Assembly: GCF_900108035.1 (NCBI RefSeq)
Contig: NZ_FNVS01000010.1
Location: 1 to 64,000 of the forward strand
Length of the DNA stretch: 64,000 nucleotides
Reading direction: 5' to 3'
Source of the DNA: Parabacteroides chinchillae
GTDB lineage: Bacteria > Bacteroidota > Bacteroidia > Bacteroidales > Tannerellaceae
The position numbers and the translations under genes were made by a program. Position 1 is the first letter of the stretch, and every line of letters starts with the position of its first letter. The notes beneath the pieces are model-generated. The model worked only from the letters and a program-made list of their open reading frames with translations, searched no databases and was not told the DNA's origin. Positions 45,266 to 53,586 of this stretch are shown one piece after another.

Positions 45266-45307
45266 TGTAAATAAGGCAAATAAAATATTTTCCACCAGAC
45301 AATATTT

Positions 45308-45357
45308 TTATAAGAAATTATTTATATATTTGCAGCTATAATTCAATTTATAAGAAA
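45308..45357 (+). promoter_or_regulatory. marR promoter with flanking direct repeats
   Basis: The perfect -7 box TATATTTG (45325-45332) lies between two copies of TTATAAGAAA (45308-45317 and 45348-45357) exactly 40 bp apart, the second abutting the marR ATG. The copies could be autoregulatory operator half-sites. Confidence 0.5.
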
Positions 45358-45723
45358 ATGGAGCCTATTTGCATTATAAAAGACATATATAAAACGCTGT
45401 ATGCATTTGAAAAGACATTCACAGAAAACAACGATATAACAATCAATGAAGCAATGCTACTTTGTTGTTTGAAAGAGGGAGAATCAAAGTCTGCCGGAAC
45501 GATTTGTGAATTTATCGGACTTTCCAACTCCAGAGTTTCCAAAGTAATTACAGCAGTGGAAAACAAAGGATTTATTCGCAGGAATATCAACAAAAACGAT
45601 AAACGACAAATGTTTTTCTCTCTTACATCAAAAGGAAAAGAGAAAATACAACAAATGATGGAAAAGGAATTAAACTTTGATTTTCTTTTCAATCAATTAC
45701 AAAATTGCATACAAAAGGAATAA
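45358..45723 (+). CDS. MarR-family transcriptional regulator
   Basis: The 121-residue protein is a small MarR-type winged-helix repressor: helix-turn-helix AGTICEFIGLSNSRVSKVITAVENKGFIRR, followed by the wing NDKRQMFFSLTSKGKEKI. It lies 65 bases before the persulfide oxidoreductase gene on the same strand. By position it likely controls itself and that gene in response to sulfur species or oxidants. The cysteines CCLKEGE near residue 36 might sense, which is inference. Confidence 0.88.
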   Translation: MEPICIIKDIYKTLYAFEKTFTENNDITINEAMLLCCLKEGESKSAGTICEFIGLSNSRVSKVITAVENKGFIRRNINKNDKRQMFFSLTSKGKEKIQQMMEKELNFDFLFNQLQNCIQKE

Positions 45724-45788
45724 TCCCTTTTTTTATCAAATTATTTTCTACTAACAACTATGTATAGTATAAACAAAATAAATAAATT

Positions 45789-48227
45789 ATGAAGTATTTG
45801 ATTATTGGAGGCGTAGCCGGTGGAGCAACCGTAGCAGCCCGTTTGCGTAGAATGGACGAGAAAGCTGATATTATCTTGTTTGAACGCGGTAAGTATGTTT
45901 CGTATGCCAACTGTGGACTTCCTTATTATATAGGAGACACTATTAATGACAGAAACAAACTTTTCGTACAAACGGTAAAAGGTTTTACCGACAGGTTTCG
46001 TATCGATATTCGTACAGAACAAGAAGTAACAGCTATCTATCCCGACAAAAAACAAGTTGAAGTAAAAAATTTATCCACCGGAGAAATATATACCGAAACA
46101 TACAATAAACTGGTTCTCTCACCAGGAGCAGAACCATTGCGCCCAGGTATCGAAGGAATCCAAAGTAAAAAAATATTTACATTACGAAACGTTCCCGATA
46201 CAGATACTATAAAAAACTATGTAAATAAAGAAAAGCCCCAGCAAGCCGTTGTAGTTGGCGGAGGTTTCATTGGCCTGGAAATGGCAGAAAATCTCCACGA
46301 ATTAGGCATTCATGTTACAATTATTGAAATGGCTAACCAGGTGATGGCACCATTGGATTATTCCATGGCAGCTATTGTTCACCAGCATTTGAAAGAAAAA
46401 AAAGTAAACCTGCTCTTGGAAGATGGTGTTGATCGCTTTGAAGAAAAAGGGAACAACATAATTGTGCACCTCAAAAGTGGGAAGCAAGTAATTTCGGACA
46501 TGGTTCTACTAAGCATTGGAGTACGTCCCGAAACGAAACTGGCAAAAGAAGCCAACTTAACTCTTGGTAAACTGGGAGGTATTGAAGTCAATAAATATAT
46601 GCAGACTTCCGATCCGGATATTTATGCTTTAGGCGATGCCATAGAAGTAAAACATCTGGTAACCGGCAAACCGGCATTAATACCATTGGCAGGTCCGGCA
46701 AATAAACAAGGCCGTATCGTGGCAGACAATATCGTTTTCGGTAATAAAGAAACTTATCAGGGAACTATTGGAAATTCCATTGCCAAGGTATTTGATCTGA
46801 CAGTCGCGACTGCCGGAGCCAATGCAAAATTATTGAAACGTGAACAGATTATTTATTGTTCTTCTTATACACACTCTGCTTCCCATGCAGGTTATTATCC
46901 GGGAGCCGTACCTCTATCTATTAAAGTACTGTTTTCACCGGAAAGCGGTCAATTATTTGGAGCTCAAGTTGTAGGCTTTGGCGGCGTTGATAAACGCATT
47001 GAAATGATGGCACAGGTAATACAACGAAAAGGAACGATCTACGATTTAATTTCTTTGGAACAAGCCTATGCTCCTCCATATTCTTCTGCAAAAGATCCGG
47101 TAAACATGGCCGGATATGTCGCCGAAAATATCCTGACAGGAAAAGTCAAAGTAGTACAATGGAGAGACATCGCCAATTTAGACAAAGATACGCTTTTGGT
47201 AGATGTCCGTACCCGTGATGAATACAATCTTGGTTCTTTACCAGGAGCGATAAATATTCCGGTAGATGAATTGCGTGAACGTCTTTCCGAGCTACCAAAG
47301 GATAAACCCATAATAGTAAGTTGCGCTATAGGTCTCCGTGGCTATTTGGCTTATCGTATATTAGAACAAAATGGTTATACTAACATCCGCAACCTATCGG
47401 GTGGATACAAAACATGGCACACAGCAACGGCGAAAATAGCCCAACACAATAATTCTGTTCCCAACAAACCCATAATTGATGATGAGCCAGAAAGAACCTC
47501 AGGCAAATTAATCAAAATAGATGCATGCGGACTACAATGTCCGGGACCTGTCCTTCAACTCAAAAAGCATTATAGCGACCTCCAAACAGGCGAACGTTTA
47601 CGTATTACAGCTACCGATCAGGGATTTGCCAAAGACGTTTCTTCTTGGTGTAATATGACTGGAGCCCGTTTAGTTGAAGTAGAAAATAAAGCCGGCATCA
47701 TTCATGCAACCATAGAAAAAGGAGAAGCTAAAAATGCTTGCAAAATGATTACTAACGGAGACAATAAAACATTAATTGTTTTCAGTGATGATCTGGACAA
47801 GGCTCTAGCCTCGTTTGTTATTGCAAACGGAGCAGCTTCTACGGGTAAAAAAGTAACTATGTTTTTCACATTTTGGGGACTGAATGTCATAAAGAAACGA
47901 AAGAAACCGGCCGTATCAAAAGATATATTCGGAAAAATGTTCGGTTGGATGATGCCTTCACACAGTGGAAAACTAAAACTTTCAAAGATGAATATGGCAG
48001 GAGCCGGCAGTTGGATGATGCGTCTTATTATGAAACGCAAACATATCGACAGTTTGGAAAGCTTAATCACCCAAGCTACAGAAAACGGAGTGGAAATGAT
48101 TGCCTGTACAATGAGTATGGATGTTATGGGTGTCAAAAAAGAAGAACTTCTAGACACTGTTACTTTAGGTGGAGTTGCCTCCTACCTTGAACGTGCCGAA
48201 GAAGCTAATGTGAATTTGTTCATATAA
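45789..48227 (+). CDS. CoA-disulfide reductase-like oxidoreductase fused to rhodanese, TusA and DsrE domains
   Basis: The 812-residue protein chains four sulfur-handling modules. Residues 1 to about 450 are an FAD/NAD(P)H CoA-disulfide (per/polysulfide) reductase with Cys42 in YANCGLPYYIGD. About 455-555 is a rhodanese domain with Cys512 in SCAIGLRG. About 575-650 is a TusA domain with Cys580 and Cys584 in ACGLQCPGP. About 655-812 is a DsrE/peroxiredoxin-like domain with Cys773 in ACTMSMDVMG. The order suggests persulfide sulfur is passed along one chain. Shorter CoADR-rhodanese fusions are well known. A MarR gene precedes it and a terminator follows. The sulfur-relay role is inferred. Confidence 0.92.
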   Translation: MKYLIIGGVAGGATVAARLRRMDEKADIILFERGKYVSYANCGLPYYIGDTINDRNKLFVQTVKGFTDRFRIDIRTEQEVTAIYPDKKQVEVKNLSTGEIYTETYNKLVLSPGAEPLRPGIEGIQSKKIFTLRNVPDTDTIKNYVNKEKPQQAVVVGGGFIGLEMAENLHELGIHVTIIEMANQVMAPLDYSMAAIVHQHLKEKKVNLLLEDGVDRFEEKGNNIIVHLKSGKQVISDMVLLSIGVRPETKLAKEANLTLGKLGGIEVNKYMQTSDPDIYALGDAIEVKHLVTGKPALIPLAGPANKQGRIVADNIVFGNKETYQGTIGNSIAKVFDLTVATAGANAKLLKREQIIYCSSYTHSASHAGYYPGAVPLSIKVLFSPESGQLFGAQVVGFGGVDKRIEMMAQVIQRKGTIYDLISLEQAYAPPYSSAKDPVNMAGYVAENILTGKVKVVQWRDIANLDKDTLLVDVRTRDEYNLGSLPGAINIPVDELRERLSELPKDKPIIVSCAIGLRGYLAYRILEQNGYTNIRNLSGGYKTWHTATAKIAQHNNSVPNKPIIDDEPERTSGKLIKIDACGLQCPGPVLQLKKHYSDLQTGERLRITATDQGFAKDVSSWCNMTGARLVEVENKAGIIHATIEKGEAKNACKMITNGDNKTLIVFSDDLDKALASFVIANGAASTGKKVTMFFTFWGLNVIKKRKKPAVSKDIFGKMFGWMMPSHSGKLKLSKMNMAGAGSWMMRLIMKRKHIDSLESLITQATENGVEMIACTMSMDVMGVKKEELLDTVTLGGVASYLERAEEANVNLFI

Positions 48228-48255
48228 CCATATTATGTCAACAAATTAAATTCCT

Positions 48256-48292
48256 AATAAAAAGTCTTGATATAATTCAAGACTTTTTTATT
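48256..48292 (+). terminator. Terminator of the persulfide oxidoreductase gene
   Basis: AAAAAGTCTTGA (ending 48270) pairs with TCAAGACTTTTTT (from 48277) around a 6-base loop, with the T-run on the plus strand. Confidence 0.85.
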
Positions 48293-48390
48293 AAACTCAC
48301 ATTGCCGGCTTGATACCATTCTTTACTAATTAGTATTATGTGAATACGAACAAACCGTAAATATTAAATGTTCACCCGGTAACATAACCC

Positions 48391-48429
48391 AAAAAGATCC
48401 CGACACTACTAAAAGCATCGGGATCTTTT
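48391..48429 (-). terminator. serS terminator
   Basis: AAAAAGATCCCGA (48391-48403) pairs with TCGGGATCTTTT (48418-48429); read on the minus strand it ends in a T-run, 43 bases past the serS stop. Confidence 0.8.
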
Positions 48430-48472
48430 CATAAAACAACAGGATCAAAATCCTTACGATATGTCATTCTTA

Positions 48473-49744
48473 TTACTTAATCATATCAAAACCTGTATAA
48501 GGAATCAAAGCCTTTGGAATACGGATACCTTCCGGAGTCTGATTATTCTCCAATAAAGCAGCCACGATACGGGGCAAAGCTAATGCGCTACCATTCAATG
48601 TGTGGCAAAGTTGGGTTTTCTTATTTGCGTCACGATAACGACATTTCAGGCGATTTGCCTGATAGCTTTCAAAGTTTGAAACCGAACTAACCTCCAACCA
48701 ACGTTTTTGAGCTTCCGAATAGACTTCAAAGTCAAAACACAGAGCAGAAGTAAAACTCATATCCCCTCCGCAAAGACGAAGAATACGATAAGGCAATTCC
48801 AACTTTTGAACCAAACCTTCTACGTGAGCCAACATTTCTTTCAAAGATTCATAGGAATGTTCCGGTGTATCGATCCGTACAATTTCTATCTTTGAAAATT
48901 CATGCAAACGGTTCAATCCGCGAACATCCTTACCATAAGAACCTGCTTCACGACGGAAGCATTGAGTATAAGCGCAATTCTTTATCGGCAATGAATTTTC
49001 ATCTAAAATAACATCGCGATAGATGTTTGTCACCGGAACCTCCGCCGTTGGGATCAAATACAAATCATCCAACCCACAATGATACATCTGCCCTTCTTTA
49101 TCAGGCAACTGCCCTGTTCCGTAGCCGGAAGCAGCATTCACTACCGTAGGAGGCATAATTTCCATATAACCGGAATTACGGGCTTCATCCAGGAAAAAGT
49201 TAATTAAAGCACGTTGCAATCTGGCTCCCTGGCCTTTATAAACAGGAAAGCCGGCACCGGTTATCTTAACCCCCAGATCAAAATCAATCAAATCATATTT
49301 CTTTGCCAATTCCCAATGGGGAAGTGCATCCTTAGGAAGCTCTGTTTCCATACCTCCCATTTTCTCTACGACATTATCATCTGCGCCATTTCCTTCAGGC
49401 ACACTTTCGTGAGGCATATTAGGAACCGTATATAGCAGATTTGTTATCTCTTCCTGGGCATTGTCCATAGCTTCCTGCAAATCTTTATTGCCTTCTTTCA
49501 TCTCGGCAACTTTTGCACGTGCAGCTTCAGCCTCTTCTTTCTTTCCTTCCTTCATTAACTGACCGATCGACTTCGATATACGGTTCAGTTCTGCCAGATT
49601 AGCATCCAGAGCGGTCTGGCTATTACGTCTTGTCTTATCTAACTCGATAATCTTACCGATAATCTCTTTCGCATCAAAATGCTTTTTGGCCAATCTGCGG
49701 ATTACTTCATCCGGATTTTCCGTAATTACTTTAAGCGTCAACAT
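48473..49744 (-). CDS. serS: Seryl-tRNA synthetase
   Basis: SerRS charges tRNA-Ser (and tRNA-Sec where present). The 423-residue class II enzyme has the N-terminal long antiparallel coiled coil (about residues 25-110) that grips the tRNA long arm, then the catalytic core with motif 2 around CAYTQCFRREAGSYGKD and motif 3 around LNGSALALPRIVAALLENNQ. Length is normal. The -7 box TACATTTG lies upstream at 49776-49783 on the minus strand. Confidence 0.97.
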   Translation of the reverse strand: MLTLKVITENPDEVIRRLAKKHFDAKEIIGKIIELDKTRRNSQTALDANLAELNRISKSIGQLMKEGKKEEAEAARAKVAEMKEGNKDLQEAMDNAQEEITNLLYTVPNMPHESVPEGNGADDNVVEKMGGMETELPKDALPHWELAKKYDLIDFDLGVKITGAGFPVYKGQGARLQRALINFFLDEARNSGYMEIMPPTVVNAASGYGTGQLPDKEGQMYHCGLDDLYLIPTAEVPVTNIYRDVILDENSLPIKNCAYTQCFRREAGSYGKDVRGLNRLHEFSKIEIVRIDTPEHSYESLKEMLAHVEGLVQKLELPYRILRLCGGDMSFTSALCFDFEVYSEAQKRWLEVSSVSNFESYQANRLKCRYRDANKKTQLCHTLNGSALALPRIVAALLENNQTPEGIRIPKALIPYTGFDMIK

Positions 49745-49775
49745 ACTTTCAGTCTATGTTTTTTAAATGAAATGC

Positions 49776-49783
49776 AAATGTAC
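49776..49783 (-). promoter_or_regulatory. -7 box of serS
   Basis: The minus strand reads TACATTTG, a perfect match, 31 bases before the serS ATG. Confidence 0.45.
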
Positions 49784-49821
49784 GTAGAATTAAACAAAAT
49801 AGAGCAAGCTATCTAAAAAAA

Positions 49822-50349
49822 CTATTTCACGCGTCCGCCACTCAACCAGGTTCGCAGATAATATGGTTCGCTCAGACTGCTCACCATCACACCGCTTGAA
49901 GTACTGGTATGGATAAACCGTCCATTCTTCAGGTATATACCTACATGGTTAGGCACATTTTTCTTCCCTCTTCCTCCTGTTCGAAAAAAGACAAGATCAC
50001 CTTCCTGCAGCTTTGCCCGGCTTACCTTGCGGCAATCATACTTTAGCATATCGGCCGACGAACGAGAAAGCTGCTTTCCATATACCTCCCGAAAGACAAT
50101 CGCTACAAAAGCGGAACAGTCTACGCCCCGCTTTGTCAAGCCTCCCATTCGATGCGGAACACCCAGCCATTTAGCTCCTTCGTTATATAAGTAGATATTA
50201 TCATCCGGTGTAATCCGAATACCGTAAAGACGGGACAACTCTTTCGGACCTTTAAAATCAGAAGGTAAAATAACTGTTGCTCTCCTGCTTCCGCACGAAG
50301 ATAATAGAAGCAAAGCCAAAAGAATATATAGAAATTGTTGTTTATTCAC
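49822..50349 (-). CDS. NlpC/P60 family lipoprotein peptidase
   Basis: This 175-residue envelope lipoprotein likely cleaves peptidoglycan stem peptides. The lipobox LSSC puts the lipidated cysteine at residue 19. The NlpC/P60 domain has the catalytic Cys78 in RGVDCSAFV, His135 in VPNHVGIYL and His147 in FIHTS, the usual Cys-His-His order. It resembles E. coli Spr/MepS in size and layout. A perfect -7 box TACCTTTG lies upstream on the minus strand (50366-50373). Confidence 0.92.
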   Translation of the reverse strand: MNKQQFLYILLALLLLSSCGSRRATVILPSDFKGPKELSRLYGIRITPDDNIYLYNEGAKWLGVPHRMGGLTKRGVDCSAFVAIVFREVYGKQLSRSSADMLKYDCRKVSRAKLQEGDLVFFRTGGRGKKNVPNHVGIYLKNGRFIHTSTSSGVMVSSLSEPYYLRTWLSGGRVK

Positions 50350-50365
50350 AGATACGTCTTTTTTA

Positions 50366-50373
50366 CAAAGGTA
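50366..50373 (-). promoter_or_regulatory. -7 box of the NlpC/P60 gene
   Basis: TACCTTTG on the minus strand, 16 bases ahead of the ATG at 50349; no clear -33 box. Confidence 0.4.
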
Positions 50374-50408
50374 ATGGTTTTCTTATTTCTGTTATATATT
50401 AAGAAAAC

Positions 50409-50446
50409 AAAAAGAGGACATTCTTCAATGAAGATGTCCTCTTTTT
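50409..50446 (-). terminator. rplU-rpmA terminator
   Basis: AAAAAGAGGACAT (50409-50421) pairs with ATGTCCTCTTTTT (50434-50446), giving a T-run on the minus strand just past the rpmA stop. Confidence 0.85.
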
Positions 50447-50468
50447 ATACTTTTCTATCAAGAAAAGC

Positions 50469-50732
50469 TTACGCTTCTGCAACCGGTTGGATTGAAACGA
50501 AAGATCTGTCTTCTTTTGTTCTACGGAAAGTAACAACACCGTCTACCAAAGCATACAATGTATGATCTTTACCGATACCTACGTTTTCACCCGGGTGATG
50601 AACTGTACCTCTCTGGCGAACTAAAATGTTACCAGCTTTAGCAATTTCTCCACCAAAAAGCTTTACACCTAATCTTTTGCTATGTGATTCACGGCCGTTC
50701 TTAGAACTACCCACACCTTTCTTATGTGCCAT
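50469..50732 (-). CDS. rpmA: 50S ribosomal protein L27
   Basis: L27 lies near the peptidyl-transferase centre. The 87-residue protein starts [16 protein letters not shown], the standard N-terminus without the cleaved extension known in Firmicutes, and contains [23 protein letters not shown]. It follows rplU by 22 bases, the conserved rplU-rpmA order. Confidence 0.98.
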   Translation of the reverse strand: MAHKKGVGSSKNGRESHSKRLGVKLFGGEIAKAGNILVRQRGTVHHPGENVGIGKDHTLYALVDGVVTFRRTKEDRSFVSIQPVAEA

Positions 50733-50754
50733 TTCTTTTTTTCTCCTTTAAACG

Positions 50755-51072
50755 TTAAGCAACAATCTCTTTAATACTCACTTCGGTGAACTGCTGACGG
50801 TGACCGTTCAACTTGCGGTAACCTTTTCTTCTTTTCTTATGGAAAATAAGAACCTTGTCACCTTTTACCAGCGGAGACAGTACTTCACATACTACCTTTG
50901 CACCTTCAACTGTAGGAACACCTACTTTTACATCACCATCGTTGTCAACCAACAATACTTTGTCAAACTCAACAACAGCACCGCTTTCTGCATTCTGAAT
51001 GTGGTGAACAAATAATTTCTTTCCTTGTTCAGCCTTGAACTGTTGTCCGTTAATTTCTACGATTACGTACAT
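50755..51072 (-). CDS. rplU: 50S ribosomal protein L21
   Basis: L21 binds 23S rRNA. The 105-residue protein begins [18 protein letters not shown] and has the conserved C-terminal [17 protein letters not shown] signature. It is the first gene of the rplU-rpmA operon, preceded by a leader of about 80 bases and a strong promoter. Confidence 0.98.
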   Translation of the reverse strand: MYVIVEINGQQFKAEQGKKLFVHHIQNAESGAVVEFDKVLLVDNDGDVKVGVPTVEGAKVVCEVLSPLVKGDKVLIFHKKRRKGYRKLNGHRQQFTEVSIKEIVA

Positions 51073-51158
51073 CTGTCTTTTAATTTAAACAGGTTAGGTC
51101 CCGGGGGTGGGCATCGTCTCCGACTCCTCTTGTTTACCCTCTGCAGATTTTCAGACTG
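51073..51158 (-). promoter_or_regulatory. rplU leader RNA
   Basis: Between the promoter and the rplU ATG the transcript carries a GC-rich patch (CCCACCCCCGGGACC on the minus strand) in an otherwise AT-rich leader, with complementary GGG runs. It might fold for ribosomal-protein autoregulation; no known leader family is recognised. Confidence 0.3.
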
Positions 51159-51190
51159 CAAAAGTACTGCATCCGAATTTATTATGCAAA
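51159..51190 (-). promoter_or_regulatory. Promoter of rplU-rpmA
   Basis: On the minus strand TTTG (51187-51190), 20 bases, then a perfect -7 box TACTTTTG (51159-51166). This is one of the best matches in the window. Confidence 0.7.
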
Positions 51191-51346
51191 TGTTTCATGA
51201 ATATTTTTGTTACCATACCCGGCACACGCATCAAAAAATAACGCCTGTTGCATTCTAATCTTTTGACAAAAGCTCCGTCACGTCATATACATTATAATAT
51301 ATGCCTGGTGTAACGGAAATCCATACTTTACAATTCGCAACCTCAT

Positions 51347-51774
51347 TTGGGATGGATACCTGAGTGTGGAAAAGAATGGGAAGGAATCAAAAGCTTTGGT
51401 ACAATTACTTCCCAAAGAACGATACTGTCTACAGGAGAAACGACCACAGAAACAAGATGTTTCATATCTTCCTTGGAGAAAGATGCACCCATGCAATTGA
51501 ATATCATACGAAATCACTGGAAAATAGAGAACAATTTGCATTGGCAACTAGATGTTTCTTTTAATGAAGATGAGACCAAAATGAAAAAGAACCAAGTGTT
51601 AAACCTGGCTATATTAAGAAAAATGGCAATGCCGGTACTGAAAGCCTTTACATACAAAAAAGGAGCATCCTTGAAAAAGAAAATGTTAGCAGCAGCATTA
51701 AAGCCCAATATAAAGAAAGAGATAATGAAAAAGGCAATGGTACTATATCAAAAATCCTAATGCGTTTGCCCTAG
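51347..51774 (+). pseudogene. ISAs1-family transposase remnant, 3' end only
   Basis: The frame 51347-51760 encodes only the C-terminal third of an ISAs1/H-repeat DDE transposase: KEWEGIKSFGTI, TETRCFISSL, IRNHWKIENNLHWQLDVSFNED and LAILRKMAMPVLKAFTYKKG. An in-frame stop lies upstream at 51311 and the N-terminal catalytic region is missing. The right end AATGCGTTTGCCCT (from 51759) looks like the ISAs1 terminal repeat. It is a dead element with its left end lost. Array B begins 22 bases past it. Confidence 0.85.
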
Positions 51775-51795
51775 ATCTGTCCTGTCCTGAAATAA

Positions 51796-51877
51796 GTTGA
51801 TAATTATCAACCGCTCGGTTGATAATTATCAGCCATACGGTTGACAATTGTCGGCCGCTTGGCCGACAATTGTCAAC
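51796..51877. repeat. Array B: four palindromic units, 22-bp period
   Basis: Units start at 51796, 51818, 51840 and 51862: GTTGATAATTATCAAC, GTTGATAATTATCAGC, GTTGACAATTGTCGGC and GCCGACAATTGTCAAC, with 6-base spacers CGCTCG, CATACG and CGCTTG. Units 3 and 4 are exact reverse complements, so they also form a 17-bp stem with a GCTT loop. Units 1 and 2 form a similar stem with a GCTC loop. T-to-C and A-to-G changes between units 2 and 3 keep the dyad. Confidence 0.95.
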
Positions 51878-52000
51878 ATTCATTTTGCCAGGGATATTAA
51901 TTACAAAACATATACTATTATTTCTATTTTTCCATGCGCCGAAAATCAAAGATATTTCGTATGTTTGTAAATAAAACGTCTTATACAAAAAACGAAAAAG

Positions 52001-52864
52001 ATGAATTACTACGAACTCGATTTCACATATACTTCACCCATAGAAGCATCCATACTGAACGACGTGCTTGCCGCCGAATTAGGCGAAATAGGTTTTGAAA
52101 GTTTTACAGAAAACGAATATGGATTGCTTGGCTACATCCCAGATACTTCATATAATGAGATAATATTAACGGATAAACTGAAAAACTTTCCGCTGGAAAA
52201 CGTTGACATCCATTATACGGCAAAGTTGATTGAAAGCAAAGATTGGAACGAAGAATGGGAAAAAAACTATTTTAAACCTATCCGTATCGGAAACGAATGT
52301 ATAATACGTGCCTCATTCCACAAGCCCGAACCAGGTTATGCCTATAACATTATTATTGATCCGAAAATGGCTTTCGGCACGGGCAACCATGAAACGACTT
52401 ACCTGATGATAAATGAGATGCTAAAATTAGATCTCGAAGATAAAGAAATACTGGATATGGGTTGCGGAACAGCCGTCCTTGCCATTCTAGCCTGTATGAA
52501 AAGAGCCAAACGAGTAATAGGTATAGATATTGACGAATGGGCTTACAACAACGCGCTCGAAAACATCAGACTGAATAATGCACGAAAAATAGAAATTGCA
52601 TTAGGAGGTGCAGAACAAATCCCGAATTTCGGTCTCTTTGATATTGTATTTGCCAATATAAACCGAAATATCCTGCTCAATGATATACAACGTTATACGC
52701 AATGTATGAAGCCGGGAGCTCTTTTATTTATGAGCGGATTTTATACAGAAGATATACCAGTAATTGAGGCAGAGTGTATTAAGAACGGGCTTACACTACT
52801 ATCCCATGCAGAAAAAAACAATTGGGCAGCCGTAAAAACAATAAAAAACGATAACATTAATTAA
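52001..52864 (+). CDS. prmA: Ribosomal protein L11 methyltransferase
   Basis: PrmA methylates L11 using S-adenosylmethionine. The 287-residue protein begins MNYYELDFTYTSPIEASILNDVLAAELGEIGFESF (N-terminal substrate domain); the SAM motif is EILDMGCGTAVLAILA and the post-I segment VIGIDIDEWAYNNALENIRLN. FGTGNHETTYLM is the PrmA signature. It is a single gene after array B. Confidence 0.93.
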   Translation: MNYYELDFTYTSPIEASILNDVLAAELGEIGFESFTENEYGLLGYIPDTSYNEIILTDKLKNFPLENVDIHYTAKLIESKDWNEEWEKNYFKPIRIGNECIIRASFHKPEPGYAYNIIIDPKMAFGTGNHETTYLMINEMLKLDLEDKEILDMGCGTAVLAILACMKRAKRVIGIDIDEWAYNNALENIRLNNARKIEIALGGAEQIPNFGLFDIVFANINRNILLNDIQRYTQCMKPGALLFMSGFYTEDIPVIEAECIKNGLTLLSHAEKNNWAAVKTIKNDNIN

Positions 52865-52943
52865 CCTCAAAAGTTAATACAATAATAAACTATAGTCTAA
52901 ATAAAAACGTTATCTTAGTAGAAACTTTAAAAAAGGAAGAGTT

Positions 52944-53168
52944 ATGAAAAATGTAGATTCTAAATTATTGCTAGGCCTCGTAGTAGGCGCTGCTGTAGGT
53001 GCTGCTGTAGGTTATTTAGCCGCTTCGGATAAAAGAGAACAGCTATTGGAAGATCTGAAAGAAGTAGCAGGCAAGGTAAAAGACGGCTTCAACTCTGCTT
53101 TGGCTAAAGCAAAGGAAAGCGGAGCTTTGAAAAGTGTAAAAGAAAAAGTAGCTGAAAGCGCAGAATAA
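52944..53168 (+). CDS. YtxH-type small membrane protein
   Basis: The 74-residue protein has one glycine-zipper transmembrane segment (GLVVGAAVGAAVGYLAA, about residues 11-27) followed by a charged amphipathic helix to the C-terminus. It matches the YtxH/gas-vesicle-like family by layout. It lies 10 bases before a holin-like gene and is the first of three small envelope genes. The arrangement resembles E. coli yqjD-yqjE-yqjK, where YqjD is a membrane-tethered ribosome-binding protein; the parallel is by architecture only. Confidence 0.8.
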   Translation: MKNVDSKLLLGLVVGAAVGAAVGYLAASDKREQLLEDLKEVAGKVKDGFNSALAKAKESGALKSVKEKVAESAE

Positions 53169-53178
53169 AACTGATATA

Positions 53179-53586
53179 ATGGAGAACGACTCAGAAAAAT
53201 TCTTCGGTAAACTAAAAAATGATATCTCAGCTTATGTGGAGTTAAAGCTTGAGCTCCTGAAATTAAGCACATACGAAAGGACCGGAAAGGTAATTGCGGT
53301 TCTTTCGTACAACTTGGTGTTATTGTTTCTGGCCTTCTTTGCTATCTTATTTATCTTTCTTGCCCTGGGATTTTTCTTGGGAGATTTGTTCAATTCATCC
53401 GGCTTGGGCTTTGTCAGTGTAGCAATTCTGTATATACTGCTAATAGGTATCATTGTAATAAACAAGAACAAGATTAGTAATGCCATACTGAACGAAGTCA
53501 TCATAGCAATGACAGCAAATGACGATAAAAACAATGCAACAGAAAATAAACAACAAACAGACACCACTGGAGAAGCTGATTTCTGA
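53179..53586 (+). CDS. Holin-superfamily III (YqjE/PF07332-like) membrane protein
   Basis: The 135-residue protein has an N-terminal amphipathic stretch (FFGKLKNDISAYVELKLELLKLS), then two transmembrane helices (about residues 37-60 and 73-95) and a charged, Asn/Thr-rich tail. This is the YqjE-like holin-superfamily pattern; such proteins are membrane proteins of unknown role, not phage holins in this context. It is the middle gene of the small-envelope trio and its 3' end overlaps the next gene by about 53 bases in another frame. Confidence 0.8.
   Translation: MENDSEKFFGKLKNDISAYVELKLELLKLSTYERTGKVIAVLSYNLVLLFLAFFAILFIFLALGFFLGDLFNSSGLGFVSVAILYILLIGIIVINKNKISNAILNEVIIAMTANDDKNNATENKQQTDTTGEADF

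Noticed and set aside
53179-53586. Holin-like gene considered as a sign of prophage
   Set aside because: No lysin, structural or integrase genes are nearby, and the neighbours are housekeeping genes; it fits the YqjE-type cellular family.
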